64,000 bases of DNA from JANXQG01 sp963804375. Lineage in GTDB: Bacteria > Planctomycetota > Planctomycetia > Pirellulales > Thermoguttaceae. A program made the translations under genes and the position numbers. The DNA is taken from positions 248,001 through 312,000 of the forward strand of contig CAWDQE010000015.1 in assembly GCA_963804375.1 (NCBI GenBank), read 5' to 3'. Under the pieces are notes generated by a model. That model saw nothing but the letters and a program-made list of their open reading frames with translations, did not search any database and was not told the origin of the DNA. Below are positions 55,248 through 64,000 of this stretch, piece after piece (position 1 is the first letter of the stretch; each line of letters opens with the position of its first letter).

Positions 55248-55368
55248 TGTAGGGTGGGACAAGATCCAGGGTACCCACAAGCGGGTCGGCTAGCGCCGGC
55301 CCACCATTACTTCTATCATCTTGGTTCATGGTGGGCCGGCGCTCGCTACGCAAGCTTGTCCCACCCGT
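55248..55368. repeat. Long imperfect palindrome upstream of the sigma gene
   Basis: GGGTGGGACAAG...GCGCCGGCCCACCAT is mirrored by ATGGTGGGCCGGCGC...CTTGTCCCACCC with a 20-base loop. The left arm contains the GGGTACCC motif and CAAGCGGGTCGGC, shared with 6404-6462. Confidence 0.8.
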
Positions 55369-56391
55369 TCAGTCCTCAACAACCTCAAACCCCATTTCCT
55401 GGATCATACGGTAGTCTTCGCTCGGCGGCTGGCCTTTGGTGGTCAGGTAGTCGCCGACGAACATCGAACTGGCCGCATACAGTGCCAGCGGTTGCAGCCA
55501 GCCAAGGTGCAGCTCACGGCCGGCGGCCACCCGCAGGTCGCAACGCGGATTGGCCAGCCGGAAAAGGGCCAGCGCCTTCAGGCAGTAGCGGGGCGAAAGT
55601 CTCTTCGGATTGGCGGCGGTCACCGGCGTTCCTTCCACGGGCGTGAAGAAGTTGACCGGCAGGGCCTCGACCCCAAGGTTGCCTAGCTCCAGGGCCAATT
55701 CTACCACGTCGGCGTCTTCCTCGCCCATGCCGACAATGCCGCCGGAGCAGATTTCCATGCCGGCACTTCTCACCGCCCAAAGCGTATCGAGCCTGTCTTG
55801 GAAGGTATGGGTCGTACAGATCTGGGGGTAGAAGCGGCGGCTGGTATTCAGATTATGGTTCACCCGATCGACGCCGCACTGCTTCAGACGCTGGGCCTGC
55901 TCCAATCCCAAGAGGCCCGAGGAGACGCAAATCTCCAGGTTGTACTCTTGCTTGATTCTAGGAACGAGTTCCGCAACCAGATCGAGCTCCCGCTTGCCGG
56001 GGCCGCGGCCGGAAGTCACGATGCAATAGGTCTTGGCCTTCCGCTGGAAGGCAGCCCGGGCACCGTCGAGAATCTGCTCGGGCGGGAGCAGGGCATAGCG
56101 GGAGATCTCGGCCTTCGAGACCCGCGACTGGGAACAATAGCCGCAGTCTTCCGCACAGGCCCCGCTCTTGGCGTTGATGAGGAAATTCAGTCGCACCTGG
56201 TTTCCCCACCACTGGCGGCGGACGCGATACGTGGCAGCCAGAAGGTCCAAGAGCTGCTCGTCAGGGCTGCACAGGATCGAAAGTCCTTCTTCGGAGTTAA
56301 GTTGATATCCCTGAAGGATGCGGTCAGCCAGTGCATGCCAGCCCGTGGCGGATTTGTTCTCGAAACGAAGGTTCTCTTGGAGGTTGTTCAT
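55369..56391 (-). CDS. bioB: Biotin synthase
   Basis: 340 residues. Radical-SAM cluster CAEDCGYC (C79, C83, C86), YCIVTSGRGPGKRELD, CSGGIVGMGE and NPRCDLRVAAGRE are BioB motifs. Inserts sulfur into dethiobiotin. No other bio genes adjacent. Confidence 0.95.
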   Translation of the reverse strand: MNNLQENLRFENKSATGWHALADRILQGYQLNSEEGLSILCSPDEQLLDLLAATYRVRRQWWGNQVRLNFLINAKSGACAEDCGYCSQSRVSKAEISRYALLPPEQILDGARAAFQRKAKTYCIVTSGRGPGKRELDLVAELVPRIKQEYNLEICVSSGLLGLEQAQRLKQCGVDRVNHNLNTSRRFYPQICTTHTFQDRLDTLWAVRSAGMEICSGGIVGMGEEDADVVELALELGNLGVEALPVNFFTPVEGTPVTAANPKRLSPRYCLKALALFRLANPRCDLRVAAGRELHLGWLQPLALYAASSMFVGDYLTTKGQPPSEDYRMIQEMGFEVVED

Positions 56392-56437
56392 GCCGAGATT
56401 GTATCGAAATGCGTCCTACCTGGCCACAGCCGCGGCA

Positions 56438-59400
56438 TCATTCCGCTTGAAAGACCCAACGGCCCCAAAGACCGGGGGCAAGCATGGCCTCGCTGGGCAC
56501 GTCGCTGGTGATGCCGGTGGCCTTGTTGCTCCAATAGACGCGGTGCACCGTTTCGAAGCCGTTGCCGCGGAGGATGCCCAAGTCGGCGCGGATCGCCTGG
56601 CCAGGTGCCGGCTTCAGACCCAACACGGCCAGCGGGATCGACAGCTCGTAGTTGCCCTCGGCGGCCGTGAACCGCAACTGGTCGCTCACGTCGTCCACGC
56701 GATCGATCGTGATCGTCCGCCAAGGCGAGGAGAAGGGCACCGGGTCTTTCGTCCCCGGCACGACGGGCCGATAGATCAGCGCCCGCGGTTTCCCCCGGAC
56801 CATCGTCACCAACAGCCGCAGGTCACCCGGCAGGGGGTTTTGCCGGGCGTCGTCGGCATGCGGGTCGCTGCCGATCATGAGGTCCAGCCCGCCGCCGCTC
56901 TTGAAGGGCGCCAGCGGCGTCTCACCGCTGTTGAGCAAGAGGTTGGGATCGCCCGTGCGGAAGGCCGCATACAGCCGGTCGCCGGCCACGGCCACCGTGG
57001 CCGTGACGTCGTAGGGTTGGCTATGGCTGTCGAAGAAGGCAGCCACTCCGCTTTTGTCGATCGTGGCCCAGGAGGCGCCGGCCCAGTCGTCCAGCTTGCC
57101 ATCGACCGTAGGGGCGATCTTGCGGATCGGCACGCGGAGCGTGGGCCGGCCCTGCTCCCGCTGCCGCTGCAGCTCGCTTTGCTGGAGATACTCGCGGGCG
57201 CTGGCGAGGTCCTGCGGGCCGATGCGGAGCGAGCTTTCGGCCAGGCGGTGGATGCGATCCAGCCCGTCGACGCGCACCAGGCTCGTTCGCGCGCCGTCGA
57301 CCAGGTAGATCTCGCCGTCGGCGGTCTGGGTGATCGAGGGCCAGAAGTTCTCGTCGTGCAGCGTCAAGTCGTTCAATCGCATGCCGCGCTGGGCAACGGG
57401 CATGGCCCAGGAACGGCCGCGGCGGACGTCGTGGAACAACTCGGCCACGAACAGGCCGTCGGCCGTGAAGAGATAGATGTTTCCCTGGTTGCCGTTGACG
57501 GCCCAGATGGGCCCGGCATCGCCGGCCCGCGGGGTGACGAACCCGCCCAGCAGCCGCGTGGTGCCGATCAGCTCGCCCGGCCGATCGGGTGGAGGCGATT
57601 CGTGGGAGGCGTGCAGCCCGGGCCACAGGTCCGGGTACGACCAGCGTGGCTGGCCGCGACCGAGAGCACCGGGTGCCCCGACGCCGCCCAGCGACTGCGG
57701 GGCGAACGACTTGGGTGCGACGGTCAGGATCGTCCAGCCGCCGGGGTCGACCAGGGCCTGATCGCCGCCGGACGACGTGGGTGCCTGCGCGCCCTCGACC
57801 AGGGTCTCGGCCGCGGCCAGATCATAAAGCGGGGCGCCGGCGGCGGTGAACCGTTGCGGCACGTAGCGCACCGCGCGGCTGCCGACGCGCGAAACGACAA
57901 CCGACAGGTCGGGCATCACCGTCAAGCCGCCGGAGGATGCTTGCAAGAACGTCACCTCCTCCGGCTGCACGCGGCCGTCGCCGTTGCGATCCGACCAGGC
58001 GAAGATCAAATCCGCGGACCAGCCGCCATTGCGGAGCTCGACGCCGGCGGGCAGCCGCGATTTGAAGGCCTCGGTCTTCAGCAGGCCCCAATCGTTGGCG
58101 CGGCCCAGGGCGGCTACCGGGACGGCGATGCCCTGGCGATCCAGCCAGAGCATCACCACGCTCGCACCGTTGGTCGGATTGGAGTTATAACAGTTAGTAA
58201 AGTAGCGGGACACGCCCGCGGCAGTCGCTCGGTAAATCGGCGTTTCCGGCTGGCCGTTAACGCCGAATCCGTCGGGCGGACTTAGGTCTCCGGGGCCGGG
58301 ACGGAAAAAGACCCGTACCAGTTTGTCGACGCCGCGCTGCCAGTCGAGCTGAAACTCCATGCCGTGGAAGTAGAATCGCGTTTTGTCGACGGGATCGAGC
58401 TTGCCGCCTCCGCCGTATTCCGAAGGGCCGTAGAACGCGCGGACCAGGCGGCCGTCCAGCGTCCAGACACTGACCCGCTTCGGTTGGAAGTCGGTCTCGG
58501 CCACCCACAGATGCCCGTTGCTGTCGATGGTCAACCCGTTGGGATTGTTCATGTGCAGCGGATTGTAGGGACCGGCCTTGGGTGCGCCGGAGTGCCGATG
58601 ACGCGGAGCGGCTTGCCGGCCGGATCGAAGACCTTGACCTGATGGCTGTTGCCGCGATCACTGATGTACAGATTTCCCTCGGCATCCAGGGCCACATGTT
58701 GTGGATCTTCCAGCCCGGCGGCCACGAGAACCTCGGGGGCGGGAAGTTTATCCGGCACACTCCGTGTGCCGCCTGACATCGGCACACGGAGCGTGCCGGA
58801 TACTACCGGTAGCCGGTAGCGATGCAGTTGCTTGCCGGCCAGCGCCAGCAGCCGTCCTTGACCGTCGAAGGCCAGGCCGCGCGGATCACTGAGCAAGACC
58901 GCGGCGAGGAGCTTGCCCGCCTTGGCATCGACCAGCAGCAATTCATTCTGCTTGGGCAGACTGCACGCCAGCAGTCCGTTGTGGACGGCCAGCCCGGTGA
59001 GGGCCGAGGCGTCTTTGCCGCCGGGAAACGAATATTTGATGACCGGTTTGTCTCCCGAGCGGGTGACGGCGGTGAGCCGCAGTTCCCCCTCCCAGGCCGA
59101 GCCGGCGTAGACGTAGACGCCCTCCATTGCCTGCGTGCCGGTATCGCGGGCCAGGTAGGGAGCGCCGGTCCAGGCGCCGCCGACCCAGCCGACGCCGCCC
59201 TGTTTTCGTCCTTCCAGATCGACCCAAGCCAGGCCATCGCCGCCTTCGCTCACGTAACTGCCCAGGTAGACGAGCGGCCGGCCACCGGGCGCTTTATCGC
59301 CAGGCACGAAAAGCGCGCTGCTGGGGGGCGTGTGGTTCGTCAGCCAGCCGCCCGTATGGTCCGCGGTGGACCAGGCAGGGTTGCCGGCGTTATAGATCGG

Positions 59401-60834
59401 GAACTCATAGCGCAGATCGATGCCCGCATGATATAGACCGCGGACGCGATACGTGCCGGGGGCCACCAACTGCGCCGGGATATGATAAACGCCGTGCCGA
59501 GCGGCGTCAACGTCGCGGGCCAGATCGTCGGTGGCGTCCCACCACACGATGTTGGGCCCGGCGGGAAACGCCGTTTCGCTCACCAGATTCCGCACGCGGC
59601 GACCATCGGCCGATTCCACGACCAGCGTCACATAGCCCGGCGCGTCGAGCGTGAACCGCACGGGGATCGGCCCGTGCAGGGCGGCGGCAGGCATCGGCCG
59701 CGGACTGGCCTCTTCCAAAGTCGCATCGCCCAGCGGGTGCAAGGCGAGCAACTCGCCCAGCCAGACGCGGCGGCCGTTCTTGGTCTTTCCCTCCAGGTGC
59801 GGGTGGCTTTCCTTGGTGGCCTGCGTGATCCGCAGGCGAACTGCCCGCGTGGTCACGGTTTGTCCCAGGTCCAGCCAGTTGACGCCCAGCCCGCGGGGAT
59901 ACTGGTTCTCGATGCCGTCCCAGCGTGCGACGGTCCGCCAGTCGGCCTCGGCGGCCTCTCGCGGCGGGCGGCCGTCCGGGCCTGCGAAGCTCTGCACTTC
60001 GGCCGCGGCGAAGCCGGCCCAGAGGGCGCCGAGCGCGCGGATTGCAACCGGCTGCCGCCAGACGAGCAACACGTCGACGGGATGCTCCCGCGAGACCGGC
60101 CACGACCCGCCTTCCGGGCCGTTGTCCCACGCGCCCCACATGCCGTTATTGGTCTCATCGTTGATCCTTGCGGCGGCCTCGCCGTTGGCGTCGGTCACGG
60201 CGATTGCCGCAGGGGCCAGGTTGGCCATCCGCTGCGAGAAGACGTAAGCCCCGCCCAGCCAACCCGCGAAACGGGTGTCGGTCGGCCTGGCCGTGTGCGT
60301 GAAACGCAAGGCCCGCGTCTGCGCCGCGTGGGGGAAAACCCAAAGCACGTATTGCTCGTCGCCGTGCAGGGAATGGGCATCGGGCGATCGCACGATGCGT
60401 TGGGCCGGTATCCATTGCGACTCATCGGCCAGGTCGCCGGGATACGGGGCCGTGGGCCGGAGCATGCTCACTTGCCCGCCAGCGCGAACGAGCACCGCGC
60501 CGACGGTGATCGAGGTCTTGACGCCGATTCGGAGGTGGCGCGGCCCGGGGATTTTGGAATCGCCGAAGACCACGCCGTCCCACTCGGGCTGCGTGGCGGT
60601 GGTCCAGATGACATGCCGCGGGCCGTCGTGCTGGGGCATCGGCTTCTGGACGCCATCGACCCATTGCAAGAAGGCGGCGGGGTCGAGGTTCTCGGCCCGC
60701 AGCGGCGTGACGAGCGGCCCGGCTTGCTCAGCTTGGCCACGCGCGAACGGCGCTCCCGTGGCGAGGAGGAAAACCAAAGTGCGGACTTTCGTCCACATCC
60801 ACGTTAACGACCGCTTCCCTTTCGAATTGACCAT
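56438..60834 (-). CDS. Very large secreted propeller/carbohydrate-binding-like protein, frameshifted
   Basis: About 1,465 residues in two frames. Signal peptide TKVRTLVFLLATGAPFARG, F5/8-type region, FlgD-Ig-like segment (VTLVVESADGRRVRNLVSET), NHL-like propeller (EDPQHVALDAEGNLYISDRG, NNPNGLTIDSNGHLWVAETD), then a CBM9-like end (KIAPTVDGKLDDWAGASWAT). Frames 58549-60834 and 56438-58552 join through GTPGAPKAGPYNPLHMNNP if one G is restored at about 58583-58592. Contains an in-frame palindrome at 58751-58800. Probably extracellular. Confidence 0.8.
58751..58800. repeat. Palindromic element inside the large secreted gene
   Basis: Arms TCCGGCACACTCCGTGTGCC and GGCACACGGAGCGTGCCGGA pair at 19 of 20 positions around a 10-base loop. 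Read in frame as SGTLRVPMSGGTRSVPDK. Confidence 0.9.
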
Positions 60835-61098
60835 CTTCGTGAACTGGCCGAGACCTGTGGGGGGTGAAAAAATCCACTACGTAGATCGGAGTTTATTCCG
60901 TTTTCGCGAAAAAAACAAGGCAACGGAATGAATCCCGTTCTACGGAGATGCCTGGAAATCTCTGCGGCCCGCCGATAGGATTATTTGGTGGGCATGCTAT
61001 TGCTGGTGGAAATAATGCTTTTCTGTTACATTAGAGATAGGTGAATAGACTGCCAGGCCGTAATCAGGACCCCAACGGAAGGGGGCGGGAAGGAAATC

Positions 61099-64000
61099 AT
61101 GGCCGTTAGCACCGTGGACGAATATCTGTCGGTGTTGGAAAAGAGCAAGTTGCTCGGCTCGGAGCAGCTTGTCGAGGCTCAGCGTCTAGCCGGTGAATCT
61201 TCCGATGCGGCCGCTCTGGCCAGGGCCCTGGCCCGCGAGAATCTCGTCAGCCGCTGGCAGGCCGGCACGCTTCTGGCCCTGGGCCAACGGGCACAACTCC
61301 GCCTGGGCAAGTACAAGCTCATTCAGCGGTTGGGCAAAGGCGGCATGGGCACGGTCTTCCTTGCCGAGCACGTGACCATGAATCGCCGCGTGGCCCTGAA
61401 GATCGTCCCCCGCTCGATCGCGGAAAATCGGGCCTCGTTGGAGCGTTTTTTCGCCGAGGCCCGGGCCATCGCCGCACTCGACCATCCCAATATCGTGCAG
61501 GCCTATAGCGTCGACAATGAAATGGACCGCTATTTCATCGTCATGGAATTCGTCGACGGCCAGGACCTGCAACGGATGGTCGAACTGAATGGCCCGCTCG
61601 GCTCCGATCAGGCGGCAAACTACGTCCGCCAGGCCGCCGAGGGGTTAGCCCATGCCCACGCCCGCAACCTCGTCCATTGCGACATCAAGCCCTCGAACCT
61701 GCTGGCGAACAACCAGGGGGTGATCAAGATCCTCGACCTGGGCCTGGCCCGGCTGAAAGAGAGTGACGAGCCCAGCGGATCGGGGGTGGGTCAGCCGGCC
61801 TTTGGCACCGTTGATTACATGGCCCCCGAGCAGGCCCTGCAAAGTGCGAACTTCGATCACCGCGCCGACATTTATTCCCTGGGCTGCACGCTATACTTCC
61901 TGCTCACCGGGCATCCGCCCTTTCCCGAAGGATCACTGGCCCAGCGGATCGCCAAGCATCAGACGCAGGAGCCCCGCGACATCTTGCTGGAGCGGCCCGG
62001 TGCGTCGCCGAAGTTGGTCGAGATCTGCAAGCGGATGATGGCCAAGGAGCCGGAAGACCGCTACCAATCGATGCAAGATCTGAGCGCGGCCCTGGCGCCT
62101 TGGCAGGACGGATCGAATGGCGCGGCAGACTCTCGTGTGCCGCAGGCCGTAAAGCCCCTGGACAACGTCACGTCGGTAGCCGCTGGGGCCGACGACTGGC
62201 TCTCCTTTCTTTCGGGGCCGTCGCCGACCCCGAGTGCCGGGCACTCCGGCGCGGGCTCCAATGGCGCGAAGCCGCCGGCGCCCGCCGCACCCGCAGCCAA
62301 GCTCACCAAGTCCGGCAAGCAGCCGGTCGTCAAGGGCAAGACCCGCGGCGGATTCGCCGCCGCCCTCGCAGGAGTACTGGCCGTCGGCCGGGCAAAGCTC
62401 GGCTGGTTCAACACCAGGCAGCGAAGGATCGTGGGGGCCGTTGTCGGCGTTGTACTCTTGGCGGCAGTGGCTGGTCTGGCCGCCCTGCCCTTCCTGCTGT
62501 CGCAAACCAGGCCCCCGTCGCAGGCATCGGGACAGACCAATGCGGAGGAAAAGAAGTCTCCGCCCAAGACGGGCGATGGCCCCCTGCCCGAGTCGTCCTT
62601 AGATAAGAAAACGGATGCATCCCCAGGCCCGCTCGCTAAAGATTCTGCGCAAGGGAAAGCTGCAATTTCCCAGCCCGAGCATCCCCCCGAAAAGCCGAAG
62701 CCGATCGAAGCGAAGGAATCGCCCGAGCCCGCCAAGCCTGTGCCTACGCCCGAAAACAAAACCAGCGATCCATCGGTAGCGAAAACGGACGCGAACCCCG
62801 CCCCGCAGACGACCGTCAAGCCAGCACCGCCGGAGAAGAAGCCGGAGCCTCCGCCCAAGCCACCCGAAGTGACCAAGCCGCCCGAAGCGGCCAAATCGGT
62901 CTCGTTGGACGGCCTGGAAACGGCGGTCGATTTGCCGCACCTGGGCACGACCCGGAGTACCGGGTACCCCGGCAACGAAGCCGTTTCTCTCGGCAAGCTC
63001 GATCTCGATCCGAGCCAAAAGGTCGACGTCCAGTTGCTGGGCGGCGACAGCATTTGCAAAGGCAATCCCCGCTTCGAGTTGCAGAAGGAAAGTGAGGGGG
63101 CAACTCCGGGCTGGTCGGTGCAGATGGTCGGCAAGAACAAAGATGCCGTGCCGATCGCTCGGGTCTGGCAAGAGGGGAAGGAGTGGAAGATCCAATGGGC
63201 GGCCGATGCGAAGGAGAAGGCCACGCTGGTTCGCTTCTGCGGTTTGCAGTTCTCGTGTGAGAAGAAGAAGCACTTCATCGCCTTGACCGCGCCCAAGACC
63301 GTCTCGCCGCTGGTGATCGACGTCGCGACGGGCACTCCGCGGATGCGATTGAATCGAGACTTCCCCCTGCCCGATGCAAGCCTGCTCCGCCTGCAGATCC
63401 TGCCTTTGGATAAATCGCTGCCGAAGTACGACATCAAGATCCTGGACGCCAAGGCGCACCCCGGCAAGCGGAAGTCGGTCGAGCCGGTTGCGGGAGACAC
63501 GGTGCCCGTCAAAGGGCAGGTGATGGTCGTGTTCACGAAAGAGCGAACGCCCCGCGTCGTGTGCGAGATCGCCTTCGATACGTACCCCAAAGGCGTGCAG
63601 CTCGAGATGCAAGCGGTCTGCGATATCTTGTCGGGCCTGCCGTTCAACTATGCGAATCTGCGGGAAGCTGACGCCCGGTTCGAATTGATGCTCAAGAGGA
63701 CCGATTCCGATGCGAACCCGCAAAGGAAGAATATGCAGGCTCAGATTCAGGCCATGAAAACGACGAAGGACCAACTGAAGGCCCTGGCAGAGTTGGCAGG
63801 CGAGCTGGATCAGAAGGCGTTGATCCCCTTCCGTGTCTACGCGGTCCTGGGCACGACCCGGAGTACCGGGCACCCCGACGACGAGGCGTCGCCGAATGTC
63901 GTCATCTTTCAGAGTGGCGAGGTTGAGAAACCGAAGACCCGACCCGGAGTACCAGGTACCCCGGCGAAGAAGAATCCCACGACCCGGAGTACCGGACGCC
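61099..64000 (+). CDS. Membrane Ser/Thr protein kinase, 3' partial
   Basis: Open from ATG 61099 (AAGGAAA ribosome site) to the window end, 967 codons. Kinase domain ~71-335: GKGGMGTVF (79-87), K101, HCDIKPSN (193-200), DLG (213-215), APE. The HRD arginine is Cys and DFG is DLG. One membrane helix at ~444-466, then a Pro/Lys-rich linker and a beta-rich extracytoplasmic part. Five copies of a GACCCGGAGTACCGGGT-type element lie in frame. Substrate unknown. Confidence 0.9.
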   Translation, partial: MAVSTVDEYLSVLEKSKLLGSEQLVEAQRLAGESSDAAALARALARENLVSRWQAGTLLALGQRAQLRLGKYKLIQRLGKGGMGTVFLAEHVTMNRRVALKIVPRSIAENRASLERFFAEARAIAALDHPNIVQAYSVDNEMDRYFIVMEFVDGQDLQRMVELNGPLGSDQAANYVRQAAEGLAHAHARNLVHCDIKPSNLLANNQGVIKILDLGLARLKESDEPSGSGVGQPAFGTVDYMAPEQALQSANFDHRADIYSLGCTLYFLLTGHPPFPEGSLAQRIAKHQTQEPRDILLERPGASPKLVEICKRMMAKEPEDRYQSMQDLSAALAPWQDGSNGAADSRVPQAVKPLDNVTSVAAGADDWLSFLSGPSPTPSAGHSGAGSNGAKPPAPAAPAAKLTKSGKQPVVKGKTRGGFAAALAGVLAVGRAKLGWFNTRQRRIVGAVVGVVLLAAVAGLAALPFLLSQTRPPSQASGQTNAEEKKSPPKTGDGPLPESSLDKKTDASPGPLAKDSAQGKAAISQPEHPPEKPKPIEAKESPEPAKPVPTPENKTSDPSVAKTDANPAPQTTVKPAPPEKKPEPPPKPPEVTKPPEAAKSVSLDGLETAVDLPHLGTTRSTGYPGNEAVSLGKLDLDPSQKVDVQLLGGDSICKGNPRFELQKESEGATPGWSVQMVGKNKDAVPIARVWQEGKEWKIQWAADAKEKATLVRFCGLQFSCEKKKHFIALTAPKTVSPLVIDVATGTPRMRLNRDFPLPDASLLRLQILPLDKSLPKYDIKILDAKAHPGKRKSVEPVAGDTVPVKGQVMVVFTKERTPRVVCEIAFDTYPKGVQLEMQAVCDILSGLPFNYANLREADARFELMLKRTDSDANPQRKNMQAQIQAMKTTKDQLKALAELAGELDQKALIPFRVYAVLGTTRSTGHPDDEASPNVVIFQSGEVEKPKTRPGVPGTPAKKNPTTRSTGR
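62225..62251 (+). repeat. In-frame stem-loop repeat, kinase copy 1
   Basis: CGACCCCGAGTGCCGGGCAC followed by TCCGGCG. Divergent copy with a compensated stem; read as TPSAGHSG. Confidence 0.6.
62948..62973 (+). repeat. In-frame stem-loop repeat, kinase copy 2
   Basis: CGACCCGGAGTACCGGGTAC then CCCGGC. Core ACCCGG-AGTA-CCGGGT is a perfect hairpin; read as TTRSTGYPG. Confidence 0.8.
63854..63879 (+). repeat. In-frame stem-loop repeat, kinase copy 3
   Basis: CGACCCGGAGTACCGGGCAC then CCCGAC; read as TTRSTGHPD, preceded by the same LG as copy 2. Confidence 0.8.
63940..63965 (+). repeat. In-frame stem-loop repeat, kinase copy 4
   Basis: CGACCCGGAGTACCAGGTAC then CCCGGC, in a different reading frame of the element: read as TRPGVPGTP. 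Confidence 0.8.
63980..64000 (+). repeat. In-frame stem-loop repeat, kinase copy 5, cut by window end
   Basis: CGACCCGGAGTACCGGACGC, read as TTRSTGR. Only about 15 bases separate it from copy 4. Confidence 0.75.

Noticed and set aside
56318..58285. 655-residue plus frame opposite bioB and the large secreted gene
   Set aside because: Spans the ends of two unrelated minus-strand genes and has antisense-type composition.

Overview
The window looks like a chromosomal segment of a Planctomycetota bacterium, most likely Pirellulales-like (inference). The evidence is moderately high GC, many secreted proteins of unknown function, a PEP-CTERM beta-propeller protein, an ECF-sigma/membrane-protein/Ser-Thr-kinase operon, large families of TDAGL-type leucine-rich-repeat (LRR) proteins, Uma2 proteins and a ThiD2-ThiE type thiamine phosphate synthase. 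No rRNA, tRNA or CRISPR array was recognised.

Positions 1-25 kb are mostly housekeeping genes. On the minus strand are a secreted protein, a DUF885 peptidase, a decayed ParD/RelE-like toxin-antitoxin module, the coupled pair lspA/hisN-like and a DksA/TraR zinc-finger protein. Then come threonine synthase and dapB, a two-gene nucleotidyltransferase cassette, a minus-strand block (thiE, CYTH, ROK kinase and a tiny coupled ORF), TPR protein plus clpC, Uma2, nagA, a flippase, leuC-leuD, a CBS protein and a DUF11 envelope protein.

Positions 25-52 kb form an accessory island. It holds many small single-gene units, mostly on the plus strand. At 46.4-51.7 kb, and less clearly at 28.7-31 kb, they are separated by 65-145 bp hairpin elements with CCAAC...GTTGG ends and internal complementary boxes. 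I read these as integron attC sites, an array with no integrase in view (CALIN-like). The cargo includes an Imm1-like immunity protein, a TatA-like protein, TPR and LRR membrane proteins sharing one head and tail, and many unknowns. A 4,677-bp transposon (32691-37367) can be delimited exactly: 21-bp imperfect terminal inverted repeats, a 6-bp target duplication, and an LRR gene whose two halves rejoin in frame. It carries a DD(35)E transposase, a TniB-like ATPase, a RepA-like ATPase, a CHC2-primase-like zinc finger and a Zn/HTH protein.

Positions 52-64 kb contain a VapB-like antitoxin with a PIN-toxin remnant, the sigma/membrane/kinase operon, bioB, a very large secreted propeller protein and the 5' part of a second membrane Ser/Thr kinase.

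Two themes cut across the window. Short palindromic elements are inserted in frame into at least three coding sequences. At least eleven genes or gene positions carry single-base frame breaks, often in G/C runs, which suggests indel errors in the assembly rather than true pseudogenes for many of them.
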